Source of the DNA: Hexactinellida sp. DTS-2022 | Taxonomy: Eukaryota; Porifera; Hexactinellida | Direction: 5' to 3' | Length of the DNA: 64,000 nt | Assembly: GCA_028753945.1 (NCBI GenBank) | Contig: JAPNXP010000002.1 | Span: forward strand, 310,001-374,000 | Part shown: in pieces, positions 1 through 13,148 of the stretch | Position numbering within the stretch: position 1 is the stretch's first letter | Layout of the letters: every line of letters begins with the position of its first letter | Translations under genes and position numbers: made by a program | The notes under the pieces: model-generated | The model's database searches: none | What the model saw: the letters and a program-made list of their open reading frames with translations, nothing else | What the model was told of the DNA's origin: nothing

Positions 1-829
1 TCCAGTAAATGAATTTCAGCTGAATTTATAGCTACATGTTTATATATAAACAAGATTCATTCCCAATATGCACAACTTATATTTGGACTTGGGAAGCCAC
101 TGTGCCACGTTTCGTATCAATGCGAGTTCCGTTTAAGAAGGAAATGTATTTGAAAGGGTTTTTTACAATTGACAATATACCCTATGTCTCAATCTATTTT
201 TATATATCCCTAAAATATTCAGATTTATTCAATAAGACAAAGGACGTACACTTAAGTACGCTTTTATTAACTTTCATCTACGTACTAAATAGATAATTTT
301 AATTTTAATACAGTATTAATATATTTAGCAAGTTAATCAATTTCTTTTATTATGAATATTCAGGGAACCAAAATTGTGTTCATATTAAAGAGTCTTGATA
401 ATAAGCGAATTCAACTTAATACAAACCTTACGTAAGTTGTTAAATTGGGACCATAGGGCTTGTTCTTAATAAAGTTTTCCATATAAATGATTTAATCAGA
501 CCAAAGATTGTTCACAATAAGTAGACCTGACTGTAATAGAAAAGTAGCAAGCTAGATCAGAGACTTTTGTCTGCATTTATTATTTAATGAAATGTTAGTA
601 GCTTCAGAACTTCTTAGAGAAAAATCATAATTTATCAATCTAAGGTTTGTCATCATTAGCTCAACTCACCAAAGGAAATTAAAGTTAAATCCTTCTCGAT
701 TAAAGTTAGCATAAGGGTCATTAAAATCCGAACTCAAATTATTACAGCATGATTAGTCAACATACAAAATCTACCAATTTTTTATCAAAATCCAAGCAAT
801 AATCTAATATCACACAATTCAAATGATTT
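1..829. other. Intergenic, no gene seen
   Basis: AT-rich stretch downstream of the OGFR-like gene. The only recognisable content is a degraded MITE at about 336-535. An open frame of 86 codons at 36-296 has no recognisable domain and looks fortuitous. Confidence 0.6.
336..535. mobile_element. MITE family A (pogo-like), 5' end decayed
   Basis: Matches the intact copies at 11581-11777 and 18092-18288. The end GCAGACCTGACTGTA-type terminus is kept (as GTAGACCTGACTGTA at 521-535) while the opposite terminus has lost its TACAGT. Non-coding. Confidence 0.75.
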
Positions 830-2455
830 CTAATAGGAGTATTTATAAAGTTCCCGACTTACAATACCGCTATGACCATTTCGTGCCAAATCCGTCAGAA
901 CAAAGTCATCTGCAAGCCTATAGAAATCCTTCCTGTGTTCAACATTTTTTATAACTTTCCCCCAGTAAGACAAGCAGCTTTTAAGCGTATTTTTTAATTC
1001 TCCATTTTCGAAAATTTCGGAAAGAACGAATTTACAAAACGGGGCCTGATAATGTTGTAGGTCGAATTCTCCGAGACATTTCAATATCCTAGTGATGCGA
1101 AGGTAGTTATGGAATGAGGAATTCAAGAGCCTATATTGCTGCTTTTGGTATTCATCTGAGCGCGCAATATTCCCTGAATCTCGATTGGCCAATTTCATTC
1201 CGAAAAAGTCGAGCATTAATTCATAGCTCTTTATAAGCCTACCTTTCACTTCAATGTTTGATTTTAGTTTTTCGATTTCGTGTTTTTGTAGCGGTTGTGC
1301 ACGATTGTTTAGGCCTTGTTCTTGTATAGGAAATAACCACTGTATGTATCCATGGTGTTGTTCCAACATATCGTATTGCTTCATCCAGTCTTCGTGAATA
1401 ATGTCGATAAAATTTCCGTTGGGAGATGATGGCAGTTGATTTAAGTAGAATTCTAAATTTAGATTCCATTCAAGGTGTTGTTTGGTGTTTGGATAACCAT
1501 CTAAGTACCTATTTGAGAAAATTCAATTTAGTACAGAATTTAACAGGAAAATATACAAAATTTAGATAAACCCAATTATGATTACATACCTTTCTGTGTC
1601 TTCTGTTGCCCAGTAACCACCCATTAACTTTTGTAAATCCTTCGAAAGAGAATTTACGAAATTTTCCCACTCTTTTTGCAATTTTTTCTTTGTGCTACGT
1701 AGCTCGCGATTTGGAGAATTATCAGTGGCACTTTCCTTACCTGCACCTTTTGAAGCGCCACTTTCATTTTTGCCACTTTTTGCAACTTTTTTGTTTGAAT
1801 TTTTAACTTGTATCCATTCACCTTCATCATCATCATCATCGGGATTTTTCTCTGTGGACACAATCTCTTTCTCATCTGGAACTAATAAGGGTTCAGTTTC
1901 AGTTCCAGTTGTAGAATCAATTGGCTTGGATATAACTTTCGAGTTTTCATCCTCAATCACATGATCGGATTTATTTATATCCTGGGTGGTTATGTTTTGT
2001 AATTCCATATCAACTAAATTGTCCTTATTTTCCTGATTTTGTGGTAACTCGGTTTCAGTTTCAATTTCTTTTTGTTGTTCTGTTGTTTCCGGAGGAACTT
2101 TGGCGCCTGGTGAAGGAGCGTCACATTCCATTTCTCCATCTTTGGTATCTATGGCACTGGCAATTGGTGACATTTCAGAAGTATCCTTGTCGCTTTGTGG
2201 TGGTTCACAGGTGTCAACTTTCCCTGTTGTCGCCTCAGGTGGATTTCCCGTACTTTCATTGGATGCCATCAGATAGTGCCAAACAGATATCCTATAATTC
2301 CGTGTTCTATAATTAGACTTTACGTAGAAACCAAAAATGAGAATAGTTATGATAAATCCTATTAGTATAGCTGAAAGCATTTTATGACATCCAATCAAAC
2401 AGTTTCTATATGCATATATGATATACCTTAGTACAATGGAATTGAGATTATTCAA
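830..2455 (-). CDS. OGFR: OGFR-like protein with N-terminal membrane segment
   Basis: Opioid growth factor receptor family; in vertebrates this conserved domain belongs to a growth-inhibitory receptor at the nuclear envelope. Two exons on the minus strand, 2455-1590 and 1508-830, joined over an 81-bp GT-AG intron (1509-1589), give 514 residues. The second exon carries the diagnostic domain: RYLDGYPN, then HGYIQWLFP, AQPL, SYELMLDFFG and LRITRILKCLGEFDLQHYQ-type blocks in the same order as in OGFR. The first exon is unlike vertebrate OGFR. A hydrophobic segment (about residues 26-45) is followed by a long acidic, low-complexity linker. The start could be residue 26 (codon at 2380), which would place the hydrophobic segment at the very N terminus as a signal anchor. 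Family assignment is firm; receptor function is inferred only by family. Confidence 0.88.
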
Positions 2456-3059
2456 AGGAATTATGCGCCAATTCTTTTGTTCTCAAATCCACAATTATTA
2501 TAGGCTTTAGTGAACTGGTTCTGTCTTGAATAATTGGAGTTGAACTTGCCTAAAAGTTTTAGCGCCTAATTTTATAGGCCTAAAATGGTTATGTATAATG
2601 TCAAGTGGGCGTGTTTCCAAATGTCGCGCTCCATGAATCACAAAAAATACTGAAAAATAGATTTATTTCACGCGCCAGTGTAAAAGCATGGCTCGACTTT
2701 TCATTATATGGTAATTTGTTCATAATACAACCATAAATTAATTTTATAAATTAATTTTATAAATTCATCCTGATCACTTCGCCATCTGCATGACTGATAG
2801 TTTGAAAATGACCTTTATAAGATTAATTAATTGGATTTATTAACTTGATATGAGGAGACAGACAACTATGATATAATTGATTGTTATATTTATCTGATTA
2901 TAAAGTAATTATTTAGTCGTGTTCATTGAGTGAAGCCTCGTGGTATAATATACTGATTTATAGGTTTGAGTCCATTCACCACCGAAATGTTTGCATAAGT
3001 AATAAAATTATAATTTATTATATATATAAGTGGCAAGTATCATTTCCTAAATTTCCAAA
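2456..3059. other. Divergent intergenic region between OGFR-like and LRRC58
   Basis: About 600 bp between two divergently transcribed genes, so probably holding both promoters. A TATA-like stretch (TTATATATATAA) lies about 35-40 bp upstream of the LRRC58 ATG. No repeat or ORF recognised. Confidence 0.55.
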
Positions 3060-4168
3060 ATGGCATCGAAATTGACCGATCAAGAAAATCAAGTTGCAAA
3101 AGAAAAGTTGTTTTTCAGTGACAGACAATTGACGCAATGGCCATTCAATGAAATACCGCATAATGTCACCTCACTAAATCTGAGTTCAAATTCTCTTTCT
3201 ACAATTCCTGACGAAATTATACAGTTATCTTTCCTGAAAGAATTGGATGTTTCCAATAATCTAATCGATAAAATATCGGAAAATCTTGGCGGGTTGGAAT
3301 TCCTTGAAATTTTCATCGCTAAAAATAATAAAATCTTGAAATTGCCCGAAAATTTAGCGAAACTCGAGAATTTAAAATTATTAAATTTGGCGGGTAATTT
3401 TTTGAAATCAATTCCAATCGAGATTTGTGATCTTACGCGCCTAAATTCTCTTCATTTGGGAGGCAACTTGATAAAGGAAATTCCTTTGGAAATCAAACAC
3501 ATCGAAAAGTTAGTTATTTCAAGTAAGTTTATTTTATTCAAAATAATTTTATTTCAATTTCTATTTATAGTTTGGAATACCTATATTTGGGCGGGAATCA
3601 AATCGAGGTTGTGCCCTTTGAAGTCGGAGAGTTACACAATCTTCTTTCCCTCAACTTATCATCCAATAAAATCACAGTATTGCCTCGCGAATTGGACCAA
3701 TTAAAATCACTAGAATCTCTCCTATTACACCACAACAAACTTCATTTTCTCCCAAAAAGCATTATCCACTTAGAAAACCTATTGGAACTATCTTTACGGA
3801 ATAATCCTTTGATCCACAAATTCACACTTAACATGGAACACGATGTCCCTACTTTAGTGGAACTGAGTTGTTACGTCATCAAAAAGAACCACATTCCATA
3901 TAAATTCATAGTTCCAAATTACCTAACCAATTTCCTCGATAGTTCCAAAAAATGTGATAATCCAAACTGTGATGGAGTATATTTTGAAACGAAAGTTAAA
4001 AAATTAAAATTTGTTGATTTCTGCGGTCGTTATCGTGTTCCTCTGTTGGAATATTTGTGTGCGCATTGTGAATATCCCTACGTGAATGATCGGCTCTCTT
4101 CCAGTGGCTCCGAAGACGACGAACCGACCAAAGCGTCCCTGAAAAAAGTGATAATGGAATACCAATAA
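3060..4168 (+). CDS. LRRC58: Leucine-rich repeat protein 58
   Basis: Leucine-rich repeat protein of the LRRC58 type, in vertebrates reported as a CUL2-class substrate adaptor. Exons 3060-3508 and 3571-4168 flank a 62-bp intron with a GTTAGT donor. Only that donor keeps both the frame and the LRR register (HIEN-LEYLYLGGNQ). The 348-residue product has about nine tandem LRRs of the LxxLxLSxNxL type (residues about 25-235). These are followed by the family's Cys-rich tail: NPNCDGVYFE, then KFVDFCGRYRVPLLEYLC, then a Ser/acidic end. This tail separates LRRC58 from other LRR proteins. The gene lies divergently from the OGFR-like gene and about 150 bp upstream of RPS25 on the same strand. Confidence 0.9.
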
Positions 4169-4322
4169 AATGATTCCATTTCATCGTGACATTAAAAAAA
4201 AAAAAATTGTTTGTCTGTGTCTCGTATTTTGCTTATTTCTCTTTTTTTGTTTGTTTGTGTTTTTGAGTTATAAAGTATTATAGCTATTAATATTATTCTT
4301 TCAAAGTGTTTATTAGTTGAAA

Positions 4323-4691
4323 ATGCCGCCTAAAAAGGATCCCAAAAAGGACCTAAAAGGGAAACAGCCTCAGAAAAAGGCGCCAACTGCTGCCAAATCG
4401 GGCGGGAAAGCAAAAAAGAAAAAGTGGTCGCGAGTCAAACAAAGAGACCACCTGAACAACATGCCATACTTCGACAAAGTCACTTATGCGAAAATGAAAA
4501 AAGATGTCCCCTATAAATGTGTCACCCCTTCGGACCTAAGTAGTCGCTATAAAATTAGAGTTTCGTTAGCCCGTTCGGCCTTGAAAGAGTTGGAAGTGGA
4601 AGGTAGAATAAGAGCCATAACCAAACACAACGGACAACTCACCTATACTAGGACAACTGCTGAAAAACAACCTGTCAAACAACAACAGTAA
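4323..4691 (+). CDS. RPS25: 40S ribosomal protein S25
   Basis: Small-subunit ribosomal protein eS25, a cytosolic translation component also needed for some IRES-driven initiation. The 122-residue single-exon product has the lysine-rich N-terminal extension (MPPKKDPKK), the SGGKAKKKKWS block and the winged-helix core ending SLARSALKELEVEGRI, as in animal eS25. An in-frame ATG lies two codons upstream at 4317, but the MPPK start is the family norm and is chosen here. Length is typical. No intron is visible in the coding part; the 5' leader may be spliced, but I cannot show that. Confidence 0.95.
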   Translation: MPPKKDPKKDLKGKQPQKKAPTAAKSGGKAKKKKWSRVKQRDHLNNMPYFDKVTYAKMKKDVPYKCVTPSDLSSRYKIRVSLARSALKELEVEGRIRAITKHNGQLTYTRTTAEKQPVKQQQ

Positions 4692-5442
4692 TTCGATTGG
4701 CTGAGATTGATACTAATTATAGATATTAGATAGTGTATTAGTGAAATTAGATAATGTGTCGTAAATTGTGTCCTTATAAGTGACTCCTAATCGGGAATAA
4801 TGGTGACACAAAAATGTAACATAGAAATACATTTTGAATCCTAACCGATTATCATTGTGTCTTTGTATAATATATACGTTTGTAACGTAACCGACTATTG
4901 AAATATTTTCTATAAATCTACAATTTATAGGTATAAGTATATTCAACTCCCGTGCTTATAATTACATTGCAAACTACAATAATTGTATCCAGGTTGTTCC
5001 TATTGTGAAAAGCCAGCTTAATTCATGGCGGGCTTGTAATGAATGAATAATAATATCCAGTCATGTTTGATATATTTGCATGAGAATTATTTTGAAACCA
5101 TTTGGCATAACAAGTTGCTACAATGGTATCTAGGTTGCATCGAAGTATTTCATCAAAGAAAAAGCCCGCCAAATTCAAGACGGGTTTCTAGTATCCAATC
5201 AGATTTCTGTGTACTTTTGGAATTATTTAAGAGTTATTTAATTATATTTTTTACATAGCAAACTCTCACAATGGTATCCAGGTTATTACTAGGGAATAAA
5301 ACTGCTAAATTGATTACATTTTTTGAAGGTATTTTATGAAAATTTTCATCATTGATTTTTATATTTTTATATCATTAATTTTTTTGAAAAAATTTATCTT
5401 TTATTTTTTTCATTTTTTTCTATTATTTTTCACTAAGCGAGC
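4692..5442. other. Intergenic, no gene seen
   Basis: AT-rich DNA between RPS25 and CLASP. It contains short GGCGGGCTTG / AAGCCCGCC inverted motifs near 5026 and 5162 and the repeated phrase ATGGTATC(C/T)AGGTT near 5122 and 5272. These could be remains of a short repeat, but no intact element is seen. Confidence 0.5.
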
Positions 5443-8400
5443 ATGGTAGATTTAGCCAGTTTACAGCACAAAGATTCTTTGACTCGACAATCCAATTTGG
5501 GAGAATTTCTATCTTCTTTACAGAAAAATACAATTCAGTTAGCAGATTTGAATTCTGAAGATAAATACGAACTAATCTCAATTTTTGTTGAAAATATAAA
5601 ATGTTCAAACCCGAGACTTGCCCTTCCTTCTCTGGAATGTTTACAAGCTTTGTCCGACACCTGTTTAGACGGAGAAATCAACATCCTAAACAAAAACATT
5701 ATTGGTATGTTATTATTGTTATTGTTTACCTTATTGTTTGCCTAATAGTAACCTCATTGTATACAACACTAATTTTACTCTTTCAGGCCTTCATTTTATA
5801 GTACCATGGATATGAATACTAACTATACTAATGTTACTGTCAATTCTTAATACAGTAGTTATGGCTTGTCAATTCTTAATACAGTAGTTATGGCTTGTTA
5901 ATTCTTAATACAGTAGTTATGGCTTGTTAATAAACTATTATAGGAACTTAACTAACATATTAGGTTCAATTTGCACGTCAAATGAGCCACTAAACTATTA
6001 TTTTCCGATTTTTTAGATTTTTTTGAGATTTTGTATTTTTTGAAGTATTTATTGTTAATGTTAGGTGTTGAATACAGTATCTATGGCTTGTTAATAGAAC
6101 TGTTATTATAGGTACTGATTAACACTATAGTTTCACTGACACCTAAATACATGTATTAGTAGAGCCATAAAAAAAATTTGATTAAAAAAAAAATTGAATT
6201 TTGAAATTGTGTATTTTGGAATATTTACGGTTAACCATAGGTGCTTGCCGCGAAAAGCTATCAGACACACACGACAATGTCCGCCAATCGGCTTGCAACC
6301 TTCTGCTAACAATGATGTCGCCATCTCTCGGCATAGGCCCTCAAGAGGTGCTGCAACAATTGATAGAACCGACACTCAAACACAAGAGCCCTAAAGTTAG
6401 GGAGGAAGGCTTGAAACTTATAAAAACATCTCTAAATATGTATCCGAATGACTTAAAGATTTCCAGGTAACCTAATATACAGTAGAACCTTGTTAGTAGG
6501 AACACGGTTAATACGAACACTATTTCAGTCCCTTCAAAGCCTTTTCAATACAAATGATATTGGTTAATACGAATTCTGGATAAGGCTAACTCATTTTACG
6601 GTCCCCTGGTGTTCGTACTAACGAGGTTCTACTGTATATTGTTCTATTAATAGTATCAATAATTAGTTTACAATTAGTCTCGTAATCAGGGGACCGTCTA
6701 AATGTTCCCTTAACCGAAATTTGAAAATGCAGTTTTAATAATTGGGTCACTTTTGACCGGGAGTAGTTTAACCCAATTGCTTTATTAATTGGAATATATT
6801 GTAATCCTTATTCCATTATGTATACTAGCATATTACAGTTTATACCGTTTTTTTCTAACTATTTCTTTTCAGATAAAAATAGTAAGAAAAAACCGATGAA
6901 AAATACTAGTAAAAGTTGGAATTTCTTATAAAAGATTGTATTACTAATTGTATTACTAAACCGATATGTTTGAATAACCCGAGTATAATAAACCGGTTTC
7001 TACTGTATTTCAATAATATTCCATTCAGTCCGTTATTTATACTAGCCTATTATATCCTGTCCAATGGAATCTGTAGGTTTATCCAGATGATATTCTCTAT
7101 GCTTAGCGACCCGACGGCCCCGGTTAGAACCGCGGCAAATGAGCTCATCGTTACCAGCTACATAAAGTTTGGGGACAGAATTAAATCTGATCTTATCAAG
7201 TCACAGGCACCGGAGGATAAGATAAAGAAATTGTTAAAAGTAAGGTGACAACCTGACAACCAGGGTGGCATTTGGAATTATAAGTTTGTATATGATTTAT
7301 AAGCGATTTATCCACAAAAAATTGGAAATTAAAAAAAAAAAAATTCGGCTACTAATTTGGAAAAACTATGTTTCGCAAAGGTAATTTTATGTTAAAACTG
7401 TTTGCCTTTAAATTACATTAGAAAAGGTGTTGACCAGTTTATACATTATTCCTTACATATTTCAATTTATTATAATCAATCCATAATTTGTCCTGTATCA
7501 TTATTTAATTGGCACACTACCATTTTAGGATTTCCAAAATATGGACGGTCAAAAGTCATCATCCGTCCCGAATAACAAGTTTACGGAGGACTACTCAGCG
7601 CTTAAGCCTATGATCTCTATCGAGGGACAACCGCTGGCTTTCAGTGAGGATATTTCCAACAGTTCTGTCGACTCAGAGGAGGGCTCGGCTAAGAGTATGC
7701 CTATTCTCTCCAAGCTGCCCACCAATCAGAAGAGAGCTGGAGGGGGTATGTACTTTGTACAGGGATTATACAGACATTTGTCCCTTGAACAAAATAACTT
7801 AAATATACATATTTTCATACCTATACAGCACTTAAAACATTTAAAACACAGTGTATTATACAGCCATTTGTAAATACGCTCCTAATCCTGGTCTGATCCA
7901 ATTTTCATACGCCTAAATTACAAATTAATGTTACGGTATAGGAGAAGATTCCAAATTTTTGCGCTCCTAATTAAAATTTTCCAAAAAATCATACTCCAAA
8001 GGAGCCAAAAGGATTATGAACACTATATTTGGTCCCTTGATTAAAATAACATATTTTCACACCTATATACAGCACTTAAAAACACTTATAAATTCGTATA
8101 AAAATACAGTCAGGTCTGCTTATTGTGGACATCTTTCGTTTGCTTAATATGAAAATTATGAACAAGCCCTATGGACTATGGTCCCAATTTAACAACTTAA
8201 TAGGGTTTGTATTAAGTTGAGTTCGCTTATTATGAAGGCTCTCAATTAGGAACACAATATTTGATTAATTGAATGTTCATAATAAAAGAACCAGACTGTA
8301 TTATGAACACAATATTGGTCCCTTTAAAAAAGAAAATAAATGTATATATTTTCACACCTCTGCTAGGCGGATTAAGTGTCGAGGATTTCGAGCGGGCTTT

Positions 8401-11400
8401 CGCAGAGATTGAAGAGGTGTATATAAACACAGAATCCGATATGGAGAAACAGATCGTTAGGTTGATATCCGGTCTCGCGGTTGATGCTGAGGAGTGGGAA
8501 ATGAGAGTAAGCACTCTGAAAGAATTCCAGGGAACCGTCAAGACCTGTACCAACAAATTCACAACTTTCCCACACCAATTACGGAAATTAGACGGTCCCA
8601 TAAACGACTGTTTAAGGGATTTAAGGTCCCAAGTAGCGAGAGAGGCTTGTATTACTCTGGCTTACATTTCTAAGCTAAATGGGAAGGCTATGGATAAAAG
8701 CTTTGAGTATTTAATCACTCCACTGTTGACTGTTATACAGAATTCTACTAAGGTAATAACTGTTTAGTTGTTTGATCGTTTGATCGTTTGGTTGTTTGAC
8801 TGTTTAGTTGTTTAGATGTTTGATAGTTTTAGTGTTTAGTTGTTTGATGACTTAGGTGTTTAATCGTTTAAACGTTTAACTATTTAGATGTTTGATAGTT
8901 TGACTGTTTAGGTGTTTTATAGTTTCATTGCATGTTGTTTAAACATCTAACTGTTTGATGTTTATTTTAATGGTTTAGTAACTTTAGTTATATACAAGTT
9001 TAATCGTTTGAATGTTTGATCCTTTAATTATATAGCGTTTGATCGTTTAATACTTTGCTCGTTTAGTTGTTTGATAATTTGATCGTTTTATCGTTTATTT
9101 TTTATGGTTTAGTTATATACAAGTTTCATTGTTTGGCTGTTTGACGTTTCATTTTTCAAACGTTTTATTGTGTAACTGTTTAGATAATCAACTCATCGGC
9201 TGACATCTGTATGCAATACTGTCTGCTGAACACTCAGACGCCTAAAGTGGTTCCGTTAATCTGTCGACAGATGGAATCAAAAGCCGCGATTGTTAAGAAA
9301 AGATGCTCCGAGTATCTGCTTGTTATCCTGCAAAACTGGCCCGTGAGTAAACAACAACAACAACAAATAGACAGACAAACAAACAGACAGACAGCAGACA
9401 AACAAACTTACTTACAAACTTACAAACGAACAAACTTATAAACATACAAACAAACAAACTTACAAACAAACTTACAAACAAACTTACAAACAAACTTACA
9501 AACAAACTTACAAACAAACATACAAACTTACAAACAAACTACAAACTACAAACTTACTTACAAACAAACAAACAAACAAACTTACAAACAAACTTACAAA
9601 CTTACTTACAAACAAACAAACAAACAAACTTACAAACAAACTTACAAACTTACTTACAAACAAACAAACAAACTAACTTACAAACAAACTAACTTACTTA
9701 CTTACTTACAAACAAGCAAACAAACAAACAACTAACAACAAACAACAAACTACTAACTAACAAGTCTATTAACATACCATATCTATACTCCTATGGTTGT
9801 TTACACTCCTGTCTGCAGATGTCCCAGATAAAGCAGCACGAATCTGCCATATGTGAGTCCCTCAAGAAGGGACTCATAGACGGAGACCCCGGCTGTAGGG
9901 AGTTCTGCAGAGCTTGCTTTCCCTACTACAACAGGTGTGCTATGATACCTTATAACATATAGTGTGACATATGGGAACAAATAGGGAATAAGTACAGTGA
10001 TGATACCTTATATGCTACCTTATATATAGTGTGACATATGGGAACAAATGGGAACAAATAGGGAATACAGTGAACTCCCGTTATAACCAAGTATATAACG
10101 AAATAACTGCTTTACACGAAAAAAATATATATAGTGAGAACTTATAAACAAATAGGGAATACATGAACCGCTGTTATTACGAAGTATATAACGAAAAAAT
10201 GTTTTTAATGAAATGATATTTCCCCCCAGAGCATTAAATGTATTAATTATTATCCGCTTATAACGAATATCCGGATATAACGAAGGGATTTACAGGTCCC
10301 AAGCACTTCGTTATATAACGAAGTGCTTGGGACCTGTAAATTCCTTTGTTATATCCGGATATTCGTTATAAGCGGATAGTAATGAATGCATTTAGTGCTC
10401 TGGGGGAAATATCAATTTCGTTATATCCGACTTAGTTATAGCAGGAGTTCTCTGTACAGTTAACATCCGTTAATTCGAATACTCAAGGGGAAAATAAATT
10501 TGGTCAAATTAGTGAATTTTGGAATTTTCGAACGCATATTGTATGGGAGGGGCTTCCAAGCGAAAAAAATTTTGTTCGAATTAGTCAAAGTTCGAATTAA
10601 CGAGGTTCTACTCTATTCCCTATCTGCTTATTCTGCCTATTCTACCTATTCTACCTATTACCACTATTATTACATACTCTTAACAGACACTTTCCTCCCT
10701 CCGGCAACAAGCTGCTGGCCTCGCTAACCCCCGCGCTGCAGAAGACTCTCAGGGAACTGACGCCCGAATCGGAACTAACTCGGAACGTTGGTTCCATATC
10801 GAAGGGCCGGAGCGCTATTCCCCGTCCGGGCAGTCGCCCCAACTCCAGACAGGGCCCCTCCGGCCTCGGGCTCAGGTAGGAGTTGTGCCACCCCTGCCAC
10901 TTATGTCACTTGTGCCACTTATGTCCATTGGGCAACCGTGCCACTTGTACGACCTGTGTCTAGTGCCACTTGTGCCACTTATGTCACAGCCAGGAATTAT
11001 CTAGGATTTATTGACCGGCACCCTAAAGGTGTTAGCTGTAGGAATTATTTGAAATGACAAAAATTTTACATAACCCTAACAGGGGTCTACCCAGGAATCT
11101 TTGGGCCATAAAATCTAGCCATACACCCGGCATCTAAATGGAATCACACTGCAAGCACTTTGCACCTAAAGTGTCGTCTATGCACCTATATACCCCTGTA
11201 TCACCCCCAATATAACCCCATATAATACAGGTCCACTGTATCGGAGACTAACCTGCGAGAGCCGGAGCCCAGACCTCAGTCCCGCGAGGAGAGCAAGCCT
11301 CCCAAACACACCCTGGACGTCCCCACCCGCTCCAACACCCTCTCGGGCCCCAAACCCAAGATACGCACCAGTTTAGGCGGACTCAGGTGCTCCTCCGCCA

Positions 11401-13108
11401 TGAGTGTGGATACTGAGGGGACCGAGGCCAATCGGGGCAGACCGATCAGCGGCGGGAGCGTGCGCATTAAGAAACCCAGTGAGCTAACTTAGTAACTGAA
11501 TAGCTGATTAAATAACTACCTAGCTAACTTACTAACTATCAAACTAACTAACGAACTTAGTAACTGACTGACAAACTAACTACAGTCAGGTTCTTTTATT
11601 ATGAACATTCAATTGACCAAAAATTGTGTTCATAATAGAGATACTTCATAATAAGCGAACTCAACTTAATACAAACCCTATGTAAGTTGTTAATTGAGAC
11701 CATAGAGCTTGTTCGTAATAAAAAATCTTCATATTAAACAGACGAAATCTTGTTCACAATAAGCAGACCTGACTGTAGCTAACTTGCTAGATAACTAACT
11801 AACTACCCAATTAATAAGCTGCTATCTAATTAGGTAACAACGCTATGCCCCCTTCTGAGGGCACGCCGGTTAACCAGAGGAAGATCCAGTCTCTGGTTAA
11901 GCAGAAGACCCGCACGAAGGACTCCAGTCCCGAGACCGGACACGCAGACAGAAAGACAGCTGTCGAGAGAGAGAGCAGACGCAGCCAATCAGCTGACTTC
12001 CTCAGTAGGACCAAGAACAGCCAGAATACAAGGTTAGTTGTAGTGTAGTATAGTGTATATATAGTGTTGTTGTTGTTGTTGTTGTTGTTTCTTTTGTGTT
12101 TTTTTGTGTTTTGTTTAGGTATGTTTGTGTTTGTGTTTTTTTTTGTTTATATTTGTTTATGTTTATGTTTTTGTATTTGTTTATTTTTTGTTTTTGTTGT
12201 TGTTTATGTTAATGTCTATGCATGTCTATGTGTATAAGTTTTTGTTGTTTATGTTTGTTTGTGTTTATGTTGTTGTTTACGTTGTTGTTTATATTTGTTG
12301 TTGTTTACTCTTCAGCCCAGAGCCTATACCGCTGGATAAACTGAATCTCCCGGATTTGGTTAAGCAAATAAAGAAGCAGCAATTTGCGGACAAGAAGGCC
12401 GGTATAGAGGGTCTCCGCCAATTGGTCAATTCCGTAGAATACACACTCTCTCAGGACGAAGTGCAGCTGTTTAAGGATTCCCTCAGATGGCTGTTTCCGG
12501 AGTCGCACGCGAAGTTATTTGTTATGTTCCTAGAGCTGTTGATAAGCTTCATACAGGTGCGAAAATATACATATAAAGCCCGTTATAACGTTACGTAACC
12601 AATGTGTGATATACCATACTTTTTGTTACAAAATGATCAAAATAGAGTGACATTAGGAGGAGGGTATAATTTGGGAATTTTGCGTTACATAACGTTTGAA
12701 TGGTTCCACTAACAAAACCTATGGTTACAATTAACAGTTCCATATTAAAGTCAGTTTAATTATTATCAACATTCAAGGGACCAAAATTGTGTTCATAATA
12801 AGCGAACTCAACTTAATACAAACCCTATGTAAGTTGTTAAATTGGGACCATCATGAGGCGTTCATGACATGTTCAAAAAAATCCAAAATTGCAGCCTGTG
12901 CAGAAAGTATTCCCTTTGGAGGCACTACTATTTACCCAACCACAAAATGTAGTGCCTCCAAAGGGAAATGCACAGGCTGAAATTTGGGTTTTTTTCTAAT
13001 TGTGTGGGTAAAGGCTTTGAAAGGGCGTGTTTATACTAAAAATATCTTCATATTAAGCAGACGAAAAATTGTTCACAATAAGCAGACCTGACTGTATCTA
13101 ACAATTGT

Positions 13109-13148
<40 letters not shown>

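Noticed and set aside
36..296. 86-codon open frame at the window start
   Set aside because: No domain, low-complexity hydrophobic translation, no splice context or paralogue; likely chance in AT-rich DNA.
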